Shown: one piece after another, positions 36,101 to 45,723 of the stretch
Numbering within the stretch: position 1 is the stretch's first letter
How the letters are laid out: every line of letters begins with the position of its first letter
Assembly: GCF_947495715.1 (NCBI RefSeq)
Contig: NZ_CANLZU010000023.1
Span: forward strand, 1 to 57,524
Reading direction: 5' to 3'
DNA length: 57,524 bases
DNA from: an uncultured Oceanisphaera sp.
Lineage (GTDB): Bacteria > Pseudomonadota > Gammaproteobacteria > Enterobacterales > Aeromonadaceae
Notes under the pieces: model-generated
Seen by the model: the letters and a program-made list of their open reading frames with translations, nothing else
What the model was told of the DNA's origin: nothing
Databases searched by the model: none
Made by a program: the position numbers and the translations under genes

Positions 36101-37571
36101 ACAGCGCCTGATCGTATTGCGCACGAGCGGCTTCGGCGAGCGAGAGCTGCTGGCGTTGTTCCAGCACCACGGCGGTTTGGGCCTGCTCGCGTTGCTGGTG
36201 CGCCTGCTCTTCGGCTTTGGCCTGCTCCGGGCTCAGCTCCGGCAGGCCGCAGCGCACCTTGGCTTCACCCAGGGCCTGACGGGCCTGACGATACTGAATG
36301 GCGCGGGTCTGCTGGGTGTCGAGCGCCTGCTGATAATCGGCCAGCTGGCTCTTGAGGCTGTCCACCTCTTCTTCGGCCGCCGCTTTGGTGGCGGTGGCTT
36401 CCTGCTGTTCGTCCTGCAGCTCGGCCAGGGTTTCTTCCTGAATGGCGAGCTTTTCTTCCAGCTCGTCCAGCTCCAGCTGATAACCGGTGATCTTTTCGTT
36501 GAGCTTGACCCCGCTCAGCACCCGCGCCAGATGCTCGGAGGCGATGTCCAGCTCGTCACCCAGCATGCGCTCGCGGGAGCCCAGGTGTTCCAGCTCGTCG
36601 GCCAGATAAATCAGCCGGGCCCGCTCTTCGGCCAGAATGCGGCGCTCTTCGGCCAGCGCCTTGCGCGCCGACAATGCCTGCTCCGACAGCCGCTTTTTCT
36701 CGGCGCTGTTGCGCACGTAGTCGGCGGCCACATAGTGGGTGGTTTCGGTGATCAGCTGGCGAAACAGATCCCGCTGACGCTGGGTTTCGCGAATGGCTTC
36801 CAGGGTACGGCGGTTCTCGAAAATCGCCGCTTCCATGTCGTTGAACGCCTTGCGAATACCGGCATTTTCCGGCAGCAGGTAGTCTTTGAGGCTGCGGCTG
36901 ATGGTGCTGGAAATACCGCCGTACAAGGAGGCTTCGATCAGGCGATAGAACTTGACCCGATCGCGCTGATCCTTGAGCTTGCGCGGGGTAACGCCGGTAT
37001 CGAACAGAAAATTATGATACTCGCTCACCGTATTGAAACGGGTAAAGCGCAGCCCGTCCTGCTGGGCCACCGCCTTCAGCTCGTTGAGCGAACGCACCTG
37101 GCCGCGGCCGTCGTCCAGCCGGTGCAGCAGCAGCGCGGTAGGCGTATGTTCGGGCTTGATGCCCTGCACGCTGAAGGGCGTGAGATTGACCTTGTTGTCG
37201 CGGTTGGCTACCTGCTCCAGGTGCACACCAAACCAGACCCGTTCGCCCTGCGAGGTGTCGACCTCAATCATCGAATAGCAGTGGCCGCGCTGCAGCTTGC
37301 CGTACAGGCCCTTGTCGCGGCTGCCGGACTGGCTGCCCGCCTCTGTGGTGTTGCGAAAGTGCAGCAGGCTGAGATCGGGGATCAAGGCGGCAATAAAGGC
37401 GGCCATGGTGGTGGACTTGCCGGCGCCGTTACCGCCGGACAGCGTGGTCACCAGGGTGTCCAGCTCGAAGGTACGGGCAAAAAAGCCGTTCCAGTTAACC
37501 ATGGTCAGGGAATGAAACTTGCCCCGGCTGAAGGTGTTCAAGGTGTTTTCGGGCGTCGCTGAGGTGCTCAC
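33120..37571 (-). CDS. mukB: MukB: SMC-like chromosome condensin subunit
   Basis: MukB is the ATPase/DNA-binding dimer of MukBEF, which extrudes loops and organises the chromosome. At 1483 aa it matches the E. coli length (1486). The head has Walker [11 protein letters not shown] near residue 46 and, at the far end, the ABC signature [11 protein letters not shown] near 1370 and Walker [12 protein letters not shown] near 1405. Between lie two very long coiled coils and a hinge (about 640-790, [22 protein letters not shown]). The ATG overlaps the mukE stop by 4 bp. In E. coli MukBEF is kept out of the terminus by MatP, relevant given tus in the same window. Confidence 0.98.
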   Translation of the reverse strand: MSTSATPENTLNTFSRGKFHSLTMVNWNGFFARTFELDTLVTTLSGGNGAGKSTTMAAFIAALIPDLSLLHFRNTTEAGSQSGSRDKGLYGKLQRGHCYSMIEVDTSQGERVWFGVHLEQVANRDNKVNLTPFSVQGIKPEHTPTALLLHRLDDGRGQVRSLNELKAVAQQDGLRFTRFNTVSEYHNFLFDTGVTPRKLKDQRDRVKFYRLIEASLYGGISSTISRSLKDYLLPENAGIRKAFNDMEAAIFENRRTLEAIRETQRQRDLFRQLITETTHYVAADYVRNSAEKKRLSEQALSARKALAEERRILAEERARLIYLADELEHLGSRERMLGDELDIASEHLARVLSGVKLNEKITGYQLELDELEEKLAIQEETLAELQDEQQEATATKAAAEEEVDSLKSQLADYQQALDTQQTRAIQYRQARQALGEAKVRCGLPELSPEQAKAEEQAHQQREQAQTAVVLEQRQQLSLAEAARAQYDQALSLLQAIDGNVSRESAFARANQLLEQGREYQALLARDGAIRRQLQDAEQGACKREKATALQAELARLGRPVQDEAELELQLAELDEQKTELEEKLADCADAQRQSQSRLGQIAPQVTALRGQAPAWHKAQQQLERLRELSGLPLSDSNEVTAAMQQALRDEHQAEQSKQQSLATKQQLEQQIRGLSSGVDADPRLIALCEQLGGTLLADVYDDIAVDDAPYYEALYGPARNGIVVADPQAALEQLQALESCPADLYLIQGNPDAFDEDLLHATELDGAIWVKNGERQLRYSRFPTEPMFGRAAREGKIEQLSAELETVSARYAESAFAQQKHSRLYHQLSEFVGQGLQLAFGDNPEAALEQLAAQQHQLEQELATIAAQRDQWQARRNQLREQQSLLHKLLPLADWLADEGLALRLAAAREEMAQLDTARDFMAAHGQRLGRLAEQVQVLRQDPAGFDALQQQVAEAEAELTEARNRTYALTQLVARLPHLAYADAEQLLDQSSAMNDSLKAKLVQAEETRRKAGLRAEQLNGRLTDALQARTALVTGRDARSATLNEFRDELTALGIQLASDMEDKAREAKRSIENELVHTRGKRSQTEAQRQVSKREIESLSQRLGKDGQGYFAARKALVAHKANWAKVVRLARDNDVVRRLARPELAYLDADELRSISDKALGALRLAVAHDEELRDALRLSEGNRNTLQKVQFYILVFSHLKARIRHDIIRADDPVEALEEMEVELGRLADELQLREGQLSLSSVEVAAKINTIIRREQNRIRQLNQGLQNISFGLVAGVRLNVNIRDTYGRLLEALSDPEGRHQDLFSSKELSFSEAMGKLFQRLNPQLEQGDRSPQVLGQALLDYRNYLDLGIEVQRGADGWLRAESGALSTGEAIGTGQAILLMVLQSWEEESRHLRSKDVLPCRLLFLDEAARLDARSIATLFELCERQDMQLLIAAPENISPEKGTTYKLIRKVHGKQEHVHVVGLRGFAGEAVV

Positions 37572-38239
37572 TGCTCGTTCTCCTGCTCTTCATCCTGGTC
37601 GTGGCCGGCCACCGCCTCGCCGTCTTTAATCATGCGCAACTGCAGTTCGCGCGGATCTTCGTCACTGCGCACGTCGGCGGCAAAGCGAAACACCGCTTCG
37701 GTAATGCGAAACTTGTCCTGGCTGCCCACGGCGCTGACCATGCCCAGCCGTTTGAGCCGGCGAATGGCGCTTTTCAGCTTGTCGGCCAGCTTGCGTTTGT
37801 CCAGATCACTGCCGCCGGCTCGCTGGTTGACCATGCGCAGCAGCGCGGCCTCGTTGGCCAGGGTCAGCACTTCTTCCTGCAAATCGAGCAGGGAAAAGAC
37901 CCCTTCGTTGATCAAGCGGTCCGGGCTCAGATACAGGTAGCACAGTACCTTGCCCACCAGCATTTCCAGCTCGGACAGAATGGAGGTGCCCAGCTCGCTG
38001 GTGGAGCGCGGGCGCAGGTAATAAAAGCCCTCGGGGGCGCGCACCAGTTCAACGTGATAGCGCTGATAAAAGGCTTCCAGCTCCGGGTAATACTCCTGCA
38101 GCAGCGAATGCTGCTCCAGCTCGTCGGCGCTGATGTGGCGGCCGGCACGCAGCTGGTTGTCCAGCGCCGGAAACAGCGGGTTGGCAATGGCCTGAACCAG
38201 ACGCGGGTCCAGGGCGAGATCAGTATTGGTCGATAACAT
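37568..38239 (-). CDS. mukE: MukE: condensin accessory subunit
   Basis: MukE binds the MukF kleisin and regulates MukB. The 223-aa product has the winged-helix layout of MukE with conserved [16 protein letters not shown]-type N-terminus ([13 protein letters not shown] near 14), [23 protein letters not shown] near 58 and [24 protein letters not shown] near 85. An acidic C-terminal tail follows. It overlaps mukF by 20 bp and mukB by 4 bp, so the three are co-translated. Confidence 0.97.
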   Translation of the reverse strand: MLSTNTDLALDPRLVQAIANPLFPALDNQLRAGRHISADELEQHSLLQEYYPELEAFYQRYHVELVRAPEGFYYLRPRSTSELGTSILSELEMLVGKVLCYLYLSPDRLINEGVFSLLDLQEEVLTLANEAALLRMVNQRAGGSDLDKRKLADKLKSAIRRLKRLGMVSAVGSQDKFRITEAVFRFAADVRSDEDPRELQLRMIKDGEAVAGHDQDEEQENEQ

Positions 38240-39545
38240 GTGCTTGTACCTTGGCCCCGTGGGCGTTGATGCGTTGCCAGTCCGGCTGGGCGGCGCCCAT
38301 GCATTCGGCGTTGGCGTGGCCCAGCTTGACCGCTTCGTCGATCAGCAAACGGGCAATATCGAAATGTTGGTATTGAGGATAATCGTGCAGGTAATCTCTG
38401 AGCACCGCCGCCATGTCGAGCGGCTTGCCGGCGAGCGGAAACGCCTGCAGGTGATCGCGTATGCGGCCCGACAGCTCGGCCGACACGTCCACCATGTCGT
38501 GATATTCCAGCTCGACCGGCAGCTCGCCGGTCACTTCTTCGGCGTAGGCGGCCATGGTTTCGTCGCGCAGCTCCAGCAGCGGCTGGGCCTGGGCGATGCA
38601 CAGCCGCCAGTTGTGATCTTCAAACTGGCGAATGGACTCGCGCAACCGCTGGCTGAAGGCACGGTTCTTGTCCATGTCGATGGCGGTACGAATAAAACGG
38701 TGCACGTGCAGGTCGTACCGGGCCCACAGCTCGATGCACTGGCTGCCCCACAGAATAATGGCGTCCAGTCGGGCCTGCAGTTGCTGGCACAGCGGCGCCA
38801 GCGGCTCGCCGCGTTCGCTTTGTTGTAACTGTTCTTCGATGTTGAGCAGGCTTTGCTGCAGGCCATGGCCGGCCTTGTCGAGCGTGTCCTGCAGCTCGCG
38901 CAGGGTCAGGCCGGTTTCACGCAGCAGCTGTTCGCAGGCCGAAATGGCTTCGTGCCAGTTCTTGTTGAGCAGCGAGGCGATGTTGGCCTTGACCGCATTC
39001 TGCTGCTCGTCCATGGCGCGCTGGGTGTCGTCGATGCGCGCCAGCTGCTCGGAAACCGAATATTTGAGCCGGCCCGCCACATCCTGCGCCCATTGTTGTT
39101 CGTTCGGGCTGGCGGCTATGGTCTCGGCAATAGTGTCCAGATCCTGGGCAATCTGCGCCAGCTGCAACGACAGCTTGATTTGGCTGACTTCGCGCTGGGC
39201 GGCAAAGAATTCGACGATGGCCACGCCCAGTCGCGTCAGCCGGTACAGGCTTTCGCCCTCGCCCGGCTCGCCCTGAAAACGGCTCAGCAGCCGCTGGCGC
39301 ACCAAATCGTTAATGGCATTGTTACCGCGGCTGGACTGGGTGTCTGTGGCCTGCTCGAAGCCCTTGCTCACAAAGCCAAAGGCGTGGTGCAGCTCGGCCT
39401 CGGTCAGTTGCGGCTGCTCGCCACCCCGCCCGAATACCTGTATCGCCAGCAAGAACGCCAGCCGCTCGGGCGGCAGGTTTATGCCTAGATTTTCCTGTTT
39501 GACCCAGCCAATCCAGTCCGGCAGGGTGCGGGACATTTCCGTCAT
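38220..39545 (-). CDS. mukF: MukF: kleisin subunit of MukBEF
   Basis: MukF bridges the MukB heads. The start at 39545 ([14 protein letters not shown]) aligns with the E. coli N-terminus, and AAGAGAG stands upstream; the longer frame has no support. The 441-aa protein retains the N-terminal winged-helix dimerisation region ([16 protein letters not shown] near 88), the long middle helix region ([24 protein letters not shown]), and the kleisin C-terminus ending [12 protein letters not shown]. First gene of mukFEB. Confidence 0.97.
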   Translation of the reverse strand: MTEMSRTLPDWIGWVKQENLGINLPPERLAFLLAIQVFGRGGEQPQLTEAELHHAFGFVSKGFEQATDTQSSRGNNAINDLVRQRLLSRFQGEPGEGESLYRLTRLGVAIVEFFAAQREVSQIKLSLQLAQIAQDLDTIAETIAASPNEQQWAQDVAGRLKYSVSEQLARIDDTQRAMDEQQNAVKANIASLLNKNWHEAISACEQLLRETGLTLRELQDTLDKAGHGLQQSLLNIEEQLQQSERGEPLAPLCQQLQARLDAIILWGSQCIELWARYDLHVHRFIRTAIDMDKNRAFSQRLRESIRQFEDHNWRLCIAQAQPLLELRDETMAAYAEEVTGELPVELEYHDMVDVSAELSGRIRDHLQAFPLAGKPLDMAAVLRDYLHDYPQYQHFDIARLLIDEAVKLGHANAECMGAAQPDWQRINAHGAKVQAHVIDQY

Positions 39546-39613
39546 CTTGCAGCTCTCTTCAGTTCTTGTTTCTGTACGCCCGAAAATGGAAACGTGGCTG
39601 GTATACGAGGCCA

Positions 39614-39705
39614 CAGGGCTCACTCCGCCGACTCGCTATGAATACCTCCCTGTACGCTCGCACATGCCATCCATGGCATATGACGGTCGGCCGAGCCGAG
39701 CCCTG
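39614..39705 (+). repeat. Long hairpin repeat with variable stem (copy 2)
   Basis: Outer arms CAGGGCTC and GAGCCCTG enclose CTCCGCCGACTCGCTATGAA, then a palindrome ATGCCA-TCCA-TGGCAT (39664-39679), then GGTCGGCCGAGC. Same backbone as copy 4 but with different outer arms and central stem. Confidence 0.72.
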
Positions 39706-39874
39706 CACCCTCTTCTCGTGGCGTTGGCATCGCCTGCCATGGCTGACAACAACCCCACGTCGTGCGTGGAAGCGTGGGTTGAGGCAGCGCCGATGCTACA
39801 GGGAGGAGCAAGAGAGCTGTCCCGCCGACCATGATATGCCATGGCCGAAAATTGCTCCTGCCGTTCCGGCATTC

Positions 39875-39890
39875 CCGCCATCCATGGCGG
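39875..39890. repeat. Variable-stem palindrome of the same family (partial element)
   Basis: CCGCCA-TCCA-TGGCGG with the same TCCA loop as copy 2 but other stem bases, followed by GGTCAGATGGCATAT; flanks are scrambled relative to the complete copies. Confidence 0.55.
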
Positions 39891-40061
39891 TCAGATGGCA
39901 TATCGAGCCTCCATGGGGCGAGCTTGCTTGCCGTGACGAGCTGTTTCAGCCTGACCGAATATCCAGTGAATGTTCGCAGCAGGTTGAAACAGCGAGTGTC
40001 ATGTCACATGGCGTGTCGGCGGGGCTGTCCCTTGCTCCGACTCTTCCTGACACCTAAGCCC

Positions 40062-40856
40062 TCAACCAGCTTTCTTTGCCAACACGTGAATGTAGCGCCC
40101 CAGGTGCATGAAGGGGGCTTGTCGGGCGTGGGCCAGCTCCATGGCGATGACTTCGTCTGCCTGCTCGACCTTGATGCGTTTTTCCACCATATAGTCGTGG
40201 ATCACCCGCACCCCACTACGCCCGGTTATAACAAAGCCCAGCTCGTCCAGCCACCGGTAAACCTCATCAGGTTTGCAGGGCCAGCCCGGCGTCAGTTTCT
40301 GGCGTCGTTTCTTGACCAGATTGGCGTGCACATAATCAAAGTGCCCCATCACCAGGCTGTGATACAGAAGGCCGTCGCGGTTATAGAACATCAAAGACAA
40401 GTGGCCGCCGTCGGCCAGCAGCGCCTGCAAACAGGCCAGCAACTGAGCCTGTTCCTGCACCCATTCCAGCACCGCATGGCACAAAATCAGATCGAACTGG
40501 CCCAGGTCCTCAACAGTTAACGACTGAATCGGCGCCTGAATAAACTCGAATTGCGCCAGCAGGCCTTTTTCGGCTACCTGCTCCTTTGCCAGCGCCAGCA
40601 TTTCACCGGACAAATCGCACAGCACCACCTTGTGGCCTCGGGCCGCCAGCGGCTGCGACAGCGGGCCGAAACCGCCGCCCGCGTCCAGAATGCGCAGCGG
40701 CCGATCCGGCAAGTCGGCCAGCAGCTCGTCGATATCGCGGCTCAACACCGCCAGCCGAATACGCCCCTTGGTGGTGCCGTAGATATTGCGGGCAAAGGTA
40801 TCACTCTTGCCGTCGAAATTGGTATTGCTCTTTATGACCTTGGGCTTTCTTCTCAC
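40062..40856 (-). CDS. cmoM: CmoM: tRNA wobble-uridine carboxymethyl ester methyltransferase
   Basis: CmoM (formerly SmtA) methylates cmo5U34 to mcmo5U34 in tRNA. The 264-aa protein shows SAM-binding LRILDAGGGFGPL near residue 55, VLCDLSGEML near 80, and the family-specific FARNIYGTTKGRIR near 22, CHAVLEWV, SLMFYNRDGLL and LGRYIHVLAKK near the end. E. coli has the same cmoM-mukFEB order, supporting orthology. A basic N-terminal extension of about 10 residues precedes the E. coli start. Confidence 0.95.
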   Translation of the reverse strand: MRRKPKVIKSNTNFDGKSDTFARNIYGTTKGRIRLAVLSRDIDELLADLPDRPLRILDAGGGFGPLSQPLAARGHKVVLCDLSGEMLALAKEQVAEKGLLAQFEFIQAPIQSLTVEDLGQFDLILCHAVLEWVQEQAQLLACLQALLADGGHLSLMFYNRDGLLYHSLVMGHFDYVHANLVKKRRQKLTPGWPCKPDEVYRWLDELGFVITGRSGVRVIHDYMVEKRIKVEQADEVIAMELAHARQAPFMHLGRYIHVLAKKAG

Positions 40857-40936
40857 CGGGGTGTTTCTTGCTGAGTCTGGGGGCGCTATTCTGGCACAAC
40901 CAATACGGTTAACAAATGCGTGTGTACATGGGAACG

Positions 40937-41710
40937 ATGTTTTTGGCGAAAAAATGGCTGGGTAGCCTGTTATTACCGCTACCTCTGCTGCTGATACTGG
41001 GCTTTTTCGGGTTGATTATGCTGGCAAGGCAGCACAGGCGCAGTGGAAGTGCGCTGATCCTGCTGTCGCTGACCGCCTTGCTGCTGCTGTCTACCCGGCC
41101 GGTGGCCAACCGGCTGATAGCACCGCTCGAGTCGCAATTTCCGCCCCATGTAATCGACATCGACTCGCCGGTGCAAGACATCATAGTGCTGGGGGCCGCC
41201 CAGGTGGCGGATCTGTCGCTACCGCTGCTGAGCCAGCTGGGTAACGCCGGGCTTATCCGTATCACCGAAGGTGTGCGGCTGGCCCATGTCTACCCCGAGG
41301 CGCGCATGATAGTAAGCGGCTATGCGGGCGGCGAAGGCCGTTCCAGCGCCGAGCTGTACGGCGCCGTGGCCCAGGCGCTGGGCATAGCGTCCAACCGGTT
41401 GCTGATGTTACCCGAGCCGAAAGACACCGCCGAAGAGGCCGCCGCCATTACCCCGCTGATTGCCGGGCGCCGGGCGCTGCTGGTCACCTCCGCCAGTCAC
41501 ATGCCGCGCGCCATGACGCTGTTCGAGAGCGAAGGCGCACAACCCCGGGCGGCGCCGGTGGGCCACCACGCCAAAGAGAGCAACGCCGCCCTGCCCTTGT
41601 ACACCTATCTGCCCCGCGGACGTTATCTGGAGCGCAGCGAAATTGCCTGGCATGAATATTTAGGGCTAGGCTGGCAAGCCCTTCGGGCTGCGGGAAGTTC
41701 CAGGCCGTAA
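40937..41710 (+). CDS. elyC: ElyC: envelope biogenesis factor (DUF218)
   Basis: ElyC is an inner-membrane protein needed for peptidoglycan synthesis at low temperature in E. coli. It has two N-terminal membrane helices (LLLPLPLLLILGFFGLI and LILLSLTALLLL), then a DUF218 domain with IIVLGAAQV near 83, EGVRLAHVYPEARMIVSGY near 110, PKDTAEEA near 157, and LLVTSASHMPRAM near 176. The start at 40937 matches the E. coli N-terminus best and has GGGA before it; ATGs at 40916 and 40928 are alternatives. Divergent from cmoM as in E. coli. Confidence 0.88.
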   Translation: MFLAKKWLGSLLLPLPLLLILGFFGLIMLARQHRRSGSALILLSLTALLLLSTRPVANRLIAPLESQFPPHVIDIDSPVQDIIVLGAAQVADLSLPLLSQLGNAGLIRITEGVRLAHVYPEARMIVSGYAGGEGRSSAELYGAVAQALGIASNRLLMLPEPKDTAEEAAAITPLIAGRRALLVTSASHMPRAMTLFESEGAQPRAAPVGHHAKESNAALPLYTYLPRGRYLERSEIAWHEYLGLGWQALRAAGSSRP

Positions 41711-41739
41711 AGCTGTCTTTTGGGCACAGTTTACACATA

Positions 41740-41840
41740 GGACAAAGGGCCAGCTCCGCCGACCCGCTATGAATACATCCATGTACGCTCTCCGTTTCGT
41801 CCCTGAAACGGAAGGTCGGCTGAGCAGATCCCTTTGTCCT
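41740..41840 (+). repeat. Long hairpin repeat with variable stem (copy 4, clearest)
   Basis: Outer arms GGACAAAGGG and CCCTTTGTCC are perfect inverted repeats. Inside are GCTCCGCCGACCCGCTATGA, ATACATCCATGTACGCTC, a central stem TCCGTTTC-GTCCCT-GAAACGGA (41791-41812), and GGTCGGCTGAGC. It lies in the otherwise empty 41711-42030 interval before tpiA. Confidence 0.78.
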
Positions 41841-41992
41841 CCTTGAAGCTCCGGCGTCGCCTGTTTGTGATGCCAACAGCTAACTCGGGCGTCAAGAAGC
41901 AGGATTGCTTTGCAGTTTCCTTTACTTACCGCTGATCGCTTACAGCTTACCGCTGCCCGAAGGGGACTCTGGTCTTGCCGGATCCCTGCCCC

Positions 41993-41998
41993 TATAAT
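41993..41998 (+). promoter_or_regulatory. Likely -10 element of the tpiA promoter
   Basis: A perfect TATAAT lies 33 bp before the tpiA ATG. A good -35 hexamer is not obvious at 17 bp, so the call rests on the -10 only. Confidence 0.4.
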
Positions 41999-42030
41999 GC
42001 CCTCATTTAACGAACAGGAAACAACACAAG

Positions 42031-42783
42031 ATGCGACAGACTCTGGTAATGGGTAACTGGAAACTCAACGGCAGCAAAACCATGGTGGCCGAGCTGATCA
42101 ATGCCCTCAAGGCCCCCGCCGCCGAGACCCCAAGCGTGGCCGTGGCGGTATGCCCGCCGGTGCTGTTTCTTGGTCAGGCCCAGGCACTGCTGACCGACAG
42201 CAATATTCTCCTTGGCGCGCAAGACGCAGATATCCATACCCAGGGCGCTTTCACCGGCGAAAACTCCCCGGCCATGTATGCGGAGTTTGGCGTGCATTAT
42301 GTGCTGGTCGGCCACAGCGAACGCCGCACCCTGCACGGCGAAAGCGATGCCATGGTGGCCGCCAAGTTTGCCGCCGTGCAGCAGGCCGGTCTGGTGCCGG
42401 TGCTGTGCATCGGTGAAACCCTGGAGCAGTTTGAAGAAGGTGAAACCCGGGCCGTGGTCGAGCGCCAGTTGCATGAAGTCATTGCCCACTGCGGCATTGA
42501 TGCGCTGGCCAATGCCGTGATCGCCTACGAGCCGGTCTGGGCCATCGGCACCGGCAGGACCGCCACCCCCGAGATTGCACAGAACGTGCACGCGGCCATT
42601 CGCGGTTTTGTTGCCGGGCAACACGCCGAAGTCGCCGCCGGGGTGCAGATCCTCTACGGTGGTTCGGTCAAGGGCGCCAGCGCCGCCGGCCTGTTTGCCA
42701 TGGAAGATATCGACGGTGCCCTGGTCGGTGGTGCCGCCCTGCAGGCCGACGAATTTGCCGCCATTATTCGCGCAGGTGCGTAA
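42031..42783 (+). CDS. tpiA: Triose-phosphate isomerase
   Basis: It interconverts dihydroxyacetone phosphate and glyceraldehyde 3-phosphate. The 250-aa TIM barrel has the catalytic Lys in MGNWKLNGS near residue 11, the catalytic His in VLVGHSERR near 95, the catalytic Glu in AYEPVWAIGTG near 167 followed by loop 6, and phosphate-binding YGGSVKG near 211 and GGAAL near 232. It precedes pfkA by 149 bp with a repeat in between, so separate transcription is likely. Confidence 0.98.
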   Translation: MRQTLVMGNWKLNGSKTMVAELINALKAPAAETPSVAVAVCPPVLFLGQAQALLTDSNILLGAQDADIHTQGAFTGENSPAMYAEFGVHYVLVGHSERRTLHGESDAMVAAKFAAVQQAGLVPVLCIGETLEQFEEGETRAVVERQLHEVIAHCGIDALANAVIAYEPVWAIGTGRTATPEIAQNVHAAIRGFVAGQHAEVAAGVQILYGGSVKGASAAGLFAMEDIDGALVGGAALQADEFAAIIRAGA

Positions 42784-42800
42784 CAAGCACCGAAGGTTCT

Positions 42801-42860
42801 TTTCATTCCCACGAAGGTGGGAATCCAGTGCCCTGTACCATGGATTCCCACCTTAGCGGA
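42801..42860. repeat. Two facing CATTCCC/GGGAATCC repeats between tpiA and pfkA
   Basis: TTCATTCCCACGAAGGTGGG-AATCCAG at 42801-42828 is followed by an inverted part TGGATTCCCACC at 42841-42852. Together they can form a larger hairpin. Same family as 30763-30791 and 32743-32773. Confidence 0.7.
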
Positions 42861-42932
42861 GCATATCTGTACAAGGGCACTATGAGTGATCAATGCTTCC
42901 CGAAATAAAAATGGATGTAAAACGAGGGCGAG

Positions 42933-43895
42933 ATGATTAAACGAATTGGAGTACTGACCAGCGGTGGCGACGCCCCCGGCATGAACGCCGCCATTCGCGC
43001 CGTGGTGCGAACCGGGCTACACCATCATCTGGAGGTGTTCGGCATTCACAGCGGCTACCTGGGTTTGCATCAGAATGACATAGTACCGCTGGATCGGCAG
43101 TCGGTGTCGGATGTGATCACCCGCGGCGGCACCTTTCTGGGCTCGGCCCGCTTTCCCGAGTTCAAGAACGAAAAAGTTCGGGTGGAAGCGGTCGAAAACC
43201 TCAAGAAACACGGCATCGACGCCCTGGTGGTGATCGGCGGCGACGGCTCCTACATGGGCGCCATGTGCCTGACCGAAATGGGCTTTCCCTGTATCGGCAT
43301 TCCCGGCACCATCGACAACGACATTGCCGGCACCGACTACACCATCGGTTTCGACACCGCGCTTAACGTGGCGGTAGAGGCCATCGACCGGCTGCGCGAT
43401 ACCTGCAGCTCCCATAACCGCATTTCGGTGGTGGAGATCATGGGCCGCCATTGCGGCGACCTGACCTCCTCCGCCGCGGTGGCCGGTGGTGCCGAATACG
43501 TTATCGTGCCGGAAGTAGCCTTCGATCAGACCGAGCTGATTCAACAAATTCACGAGGGCGTGGCCAAAGGCAAGAAGCACGCCATTGTCGCCATCTGCGA
43601 GAACATGTGTGACGTCAACCGGCTGGCGTTCGATATTCAGGCCGCCACCGGCCGCGACACCCGCGCCACCATTCTGGGTCACATTCAGCGCGGCGGTACG
43701 CCCACCGCACAAGACCGCATCATGGCCAGCCGCATGGGTGCCCGGGCGGTAGAGCTGCTGCTCGAAGGCTACGGCGGCCGTTGCATGGGCCTGCAGAGCA
43801 ATCACATAGTGCATCACGATATTATCGATTGCATCAAGCACCTGAAGCGCCCGTTCAACGAAGAAATGTACCAGTTGTCGAACACCCTGTTCTAA
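42933..43895 (+). CDS. pfkA: ATP-dependent 6-phosphofructokinase
   Basis: It phosphorylates fructose 6-phosphate. The 320-aa protein has [21 protein letters not shown] near residue 5 (ATP site), [12 protein letters not shown] near 98, the catalytic Asp in [19 protein letters not shown] near 127, the substrate-binding [10 protein letters not shown] near 167, and GHIQRGG near 245. Length and motifs are those of the allosteric bacterial PfkA. GCGAG precedes the ATG. Confidence 0.98.
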   Translation: MIKRIGVLTSGGDAPGMNAAIRAVVRTGLHHHLEVFGIHSGYLGLHQNDIVPLDRQSVSDVITRGGTFLGSARFPEFKNEKVRVEAVENLKKHGIDALVVIGGDGSYMGAMCLTEMGFPCIGIPGTIDNDIAGTDYTIGFDTALNVAVEAIDRLRDTCSSHNRISVVEIMGRHCGDLTSSAAVAGGAEYVIVPEVAFDQTELIQQIHEGVAKGKKHAIVAICENMCDVNRLAFDIQAATGRDTRATILGHIQRGGTPTAQDRIMASRMGARAVELLLEGYGGRCMGLQSNHIVHHDIIDCIKHLKRPFNEEMYQLSNTLF

Positions 43896-43908
43896 ACGAA
43901 AAAAACGG

Positions 43909-44175
43909 CCAGACCGGTCGAATAAATTCGACCCTACGAACACCAGAACCACACCATCTGTCGTAGGGTCGACTTCAGTCGACCAACGGCATGACACGCA
44001 GGCCTCACGGTCCAATAAATTGGATCCTGCGAACACCAGAACCACACCATCCGTCGTAGGGTCGACTTCAGTCGGCCAACGGTGTTATACGCTGGCCTCA
44101 CGGTCCAATAAATTGGATCCTGCGAACACCAGAACCACGCCATCTGTCGTAGGGTCGACTTCAGTCGACCAAGGG
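43909..44175 (+). repeat. Tandem array, about three copies of a 93-bp unit
   Basis: The word CACCAGAACCAC recurs at 43941, 44034 and 44127, a period of exactly 93 bp. Each unit holds two hairpins: GGTCGAA/GGTCCAA-TAAA-TT... followed by CC(C)T(A/G)CG, and CGTAGG plus GGTCGAC-TTCA-GTCGACC. In copies 2 and 3 the first stem reads GGTCCAA..TTGGATC, a compensated change relative to copy 1. It fills the gap between pfkA and the permease gene. Confidence 0.85.
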
Positions 44176-44316
44176 GGTTCAGCCGTGTTCTCGTCATTTC
44201 CGCCTGCTCGTGGAGCCAGCTCGCAAAATCGATAAGACCAGCCTGGCCTATGCTTCCCCCGCTCACGGCGATTGGCCATAATGACTCCCATTTTGTGTTT
44301 TCAAGGCCATGACCCG

Positions 44317-45048
44317 ATGGATAACCTCGATGTAAATTTCATGGTGCTGCTGCTGGCCGCGCTGGCCTGCTTTGTTGGCGCCTATGTGCAAACCGCCATC
44401 GGTTTTGGCATGGCCATAGTGGCCGCGCCGATCCTGTTTTATCTGGATCCGGCGCTGGTGCCCGGCCCGCTGATGGTGGTGCTGCTGGTCATGTGCCTGA
44501 TGAACGGCTGGCGTTTTCGCAAGGGGCTGGAGCTCAACCTGCTGGCGCCGGCGCTGCTGGCCCGCATTCCCGGCAGTGCGCTGGGGGTCTTGCTGCTGGC
44601 GCTGGTGTCCCAGCAGGTGCTGGCCATTCTTATCGCCATCACCATCATGCTCGGGGTGCTGGTGCGGCTGAAAGACATAGCACTGCCGATGACCCGCACC
44701 AACATGGCGCTGGGTGGCTTTATGTCCGGGGTCATGGGCACCAGCACCACCATCGGCGGGCCGCCGATGGTATTGGTGATGCACGGGGCAGACATGCACC
44801 GCATTCGCGCCAACCTGGCCGGCTTTTTCGTGGTGTCGACCATGATGTCGGTGGCGGCCCTGGCGCTGGGCGGTTTTCTAACCCAGGAGCACCTCATACT
44901 GGCCCTGCCGCTGGTGCCCGCGACCCTGCTCGGCAACTGGGTGGCGGCCCATACCCTGCATCTGGTCTCCCGGCCCGTGATGCACTACGGCTCTTTGCTG
45001 CTTTGTACCCTTGCCGTTATTGGCATGTTAATTAACACTTTTTTCTGA
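44317..45048 (+). CDS. TSUP (TauE/SafE) family membrane permease
   Basis: The 243-aa protein (start at MDNLDVNF) has seven to eight predicted membrane helices and two family repeats. The first has GAYVQTAIGFGMAIVAAP near residue 22 and the second GFMSGVMGTSTTIGGPPMVL near 137, both with the conserved G.G.G and P pattern. Such permeases export or import sulfur-containing or organic anions. An in-frame ATG at 44272/44281 would lengthen the N-terminus but gives a polar extension before helix 1. Substrate unknown. It stands alone upstream of the rnf operon. Confidence 0.85.
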   Translation: MDNLDVNFMVLLLAALACFVGAYVQTAIGFGMAIVAAPILFYLDPALVPGPLMVVLLVMCLMNGWRFRKGLELNLLAPALLARIPGSALGVLLLALVSQQVLAILIAITIMLGVLVRLKDIALPMTRTNMALGGFMSGVMGTSTTIGGPPMVLVMHGADMHRIRANLAGFFVVSTMMSVAALALGGFLTQEHLILALPLVPATLLGNWVAAHTLHLVSRPVMHYGSLLLCTLAVIGMLINTFF

Positions 45049-45140
45049 GGCCCACCCTATACCCACAGCATCTGTGGCATTGTTAAACGAGGCATAAAGT
45101 CCGATAATAACCGCCGTTATTTATTATCCGCCGAGTGATC

Positions 45141-45722
45141 ATGTCTGAATACCTGCTGCTGTTTGTCGGCACCGTGCTGGTCAATAACTTCGTGCTGGTC
45201 AAGTTTCTCGGACTGTGCCCCTTCATGGGGGTGTCCGGCAAACTCGAGACCGCCGTCGGCATGGGGCTGGCCACCACCTTCGTACTGACCCTGGCTGCCG
45301 CCTGCTCTTATCTGGTTAACCAGTATATTCTGCTGCCGCTGGATCTGCTGTATCTGCGCACCCTGTCGTTTATTCTGGTGATCGCCGTGGTGGTGCAGTT
45401 CACCGAGATGGTGGTGCACAAGACCAGCCCTACCCTGTATCGCCTGCTGGGTATTTTTCTGCCGCTGATCACCACCAACTGCGCGGTGCTGGGCGTGGCC
45501 CTGCTCAACATCAACGAACAGCATAACTTCATGCAAAGCCTGGTCTACGGCTTTGGCGCGGCGTTGGGCTTTTCACTGGTGCTGGTGCTGTTTGCCGCCA
45601 TGCGCGAACGTCTGGCCGGGGCCGATGTACCGGCGCCGTTCAAGGGGGCGGCGCTGGCGATGATCACCGCCGGCCTGATGTCACTGGCCTTCATGGGCTT
45701 TACCGGACTGGTCAAGTTGTAA
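45141..45722 (+). CDS. rnfA: RnfA: Rnf complex membrane subunit
   Basis: RnfA is one of two related membrane subunits that hold the [2Fe-2S] centre for electron transfer across the inner membrane. The 193-aa protein has six helices and the hallmark [18 protein letters not shown] near residue 15 (Cys ligand) and [16 protein letters not shown] near 100. The ATG at 45141 gives the E. coli length; a GTG two codons earlier is rejected. First gene of rnfABCDGE-nth. Confidence 0.97.
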   Translation: MSEYLLLFVGTVLVNNFVLVKFLGLCPFMGVSGKLETAVGMGLATTFVLTLAAACSYLVNQYILLPLDLLYLRTLSFILVIAVVVQFTEMVVHKTSPTLYRLLGIFLPLITTNCAVLGVALLNINEQHNFMQSLVYGFGAALGFSLVLVLFAAMRERLAGADVPAPFKGAALAMITAGLMSLAFMGFTGLVKL

Positions 45723-45723
45723 T

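Larger units (their letters stand above)
39546..40061. other. Gene-free stretch between mukF and cmoM, filled with hairpin repeats
   Basis: It contains a complete long hairpin repeat (39614-39705) and a second, rearranged set of related palindromes (about 39725-39900). In E. coli cmoM and mukFEB are contiguous, so the repeat block sits where the genes would be coupled. Confidence 0.6.

Noticed and set aside
34911-37562. Very long open frame (883 codons) on the strand opposite mukB
   Set aside because: It is a by-product of mukB codon bias on GC-rich DNA; mukB on the other strand has full-length homology and all motifs, and the antisense frame has low-complexity Gly/Leu/Gln composition.
38819-38831. 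TGTTGTAACT inside mukF, like the Ter core
   Set aside because: It lies in a conserved coding region and has T instead of the essential G and adjacent bases.
43909-44175. Tandem repeats considered as a CRISPR array
   Set aside because: The period is 93 bp with only three copies, the whole unit is conserved including the would-be spacers, and no cas genes are present.
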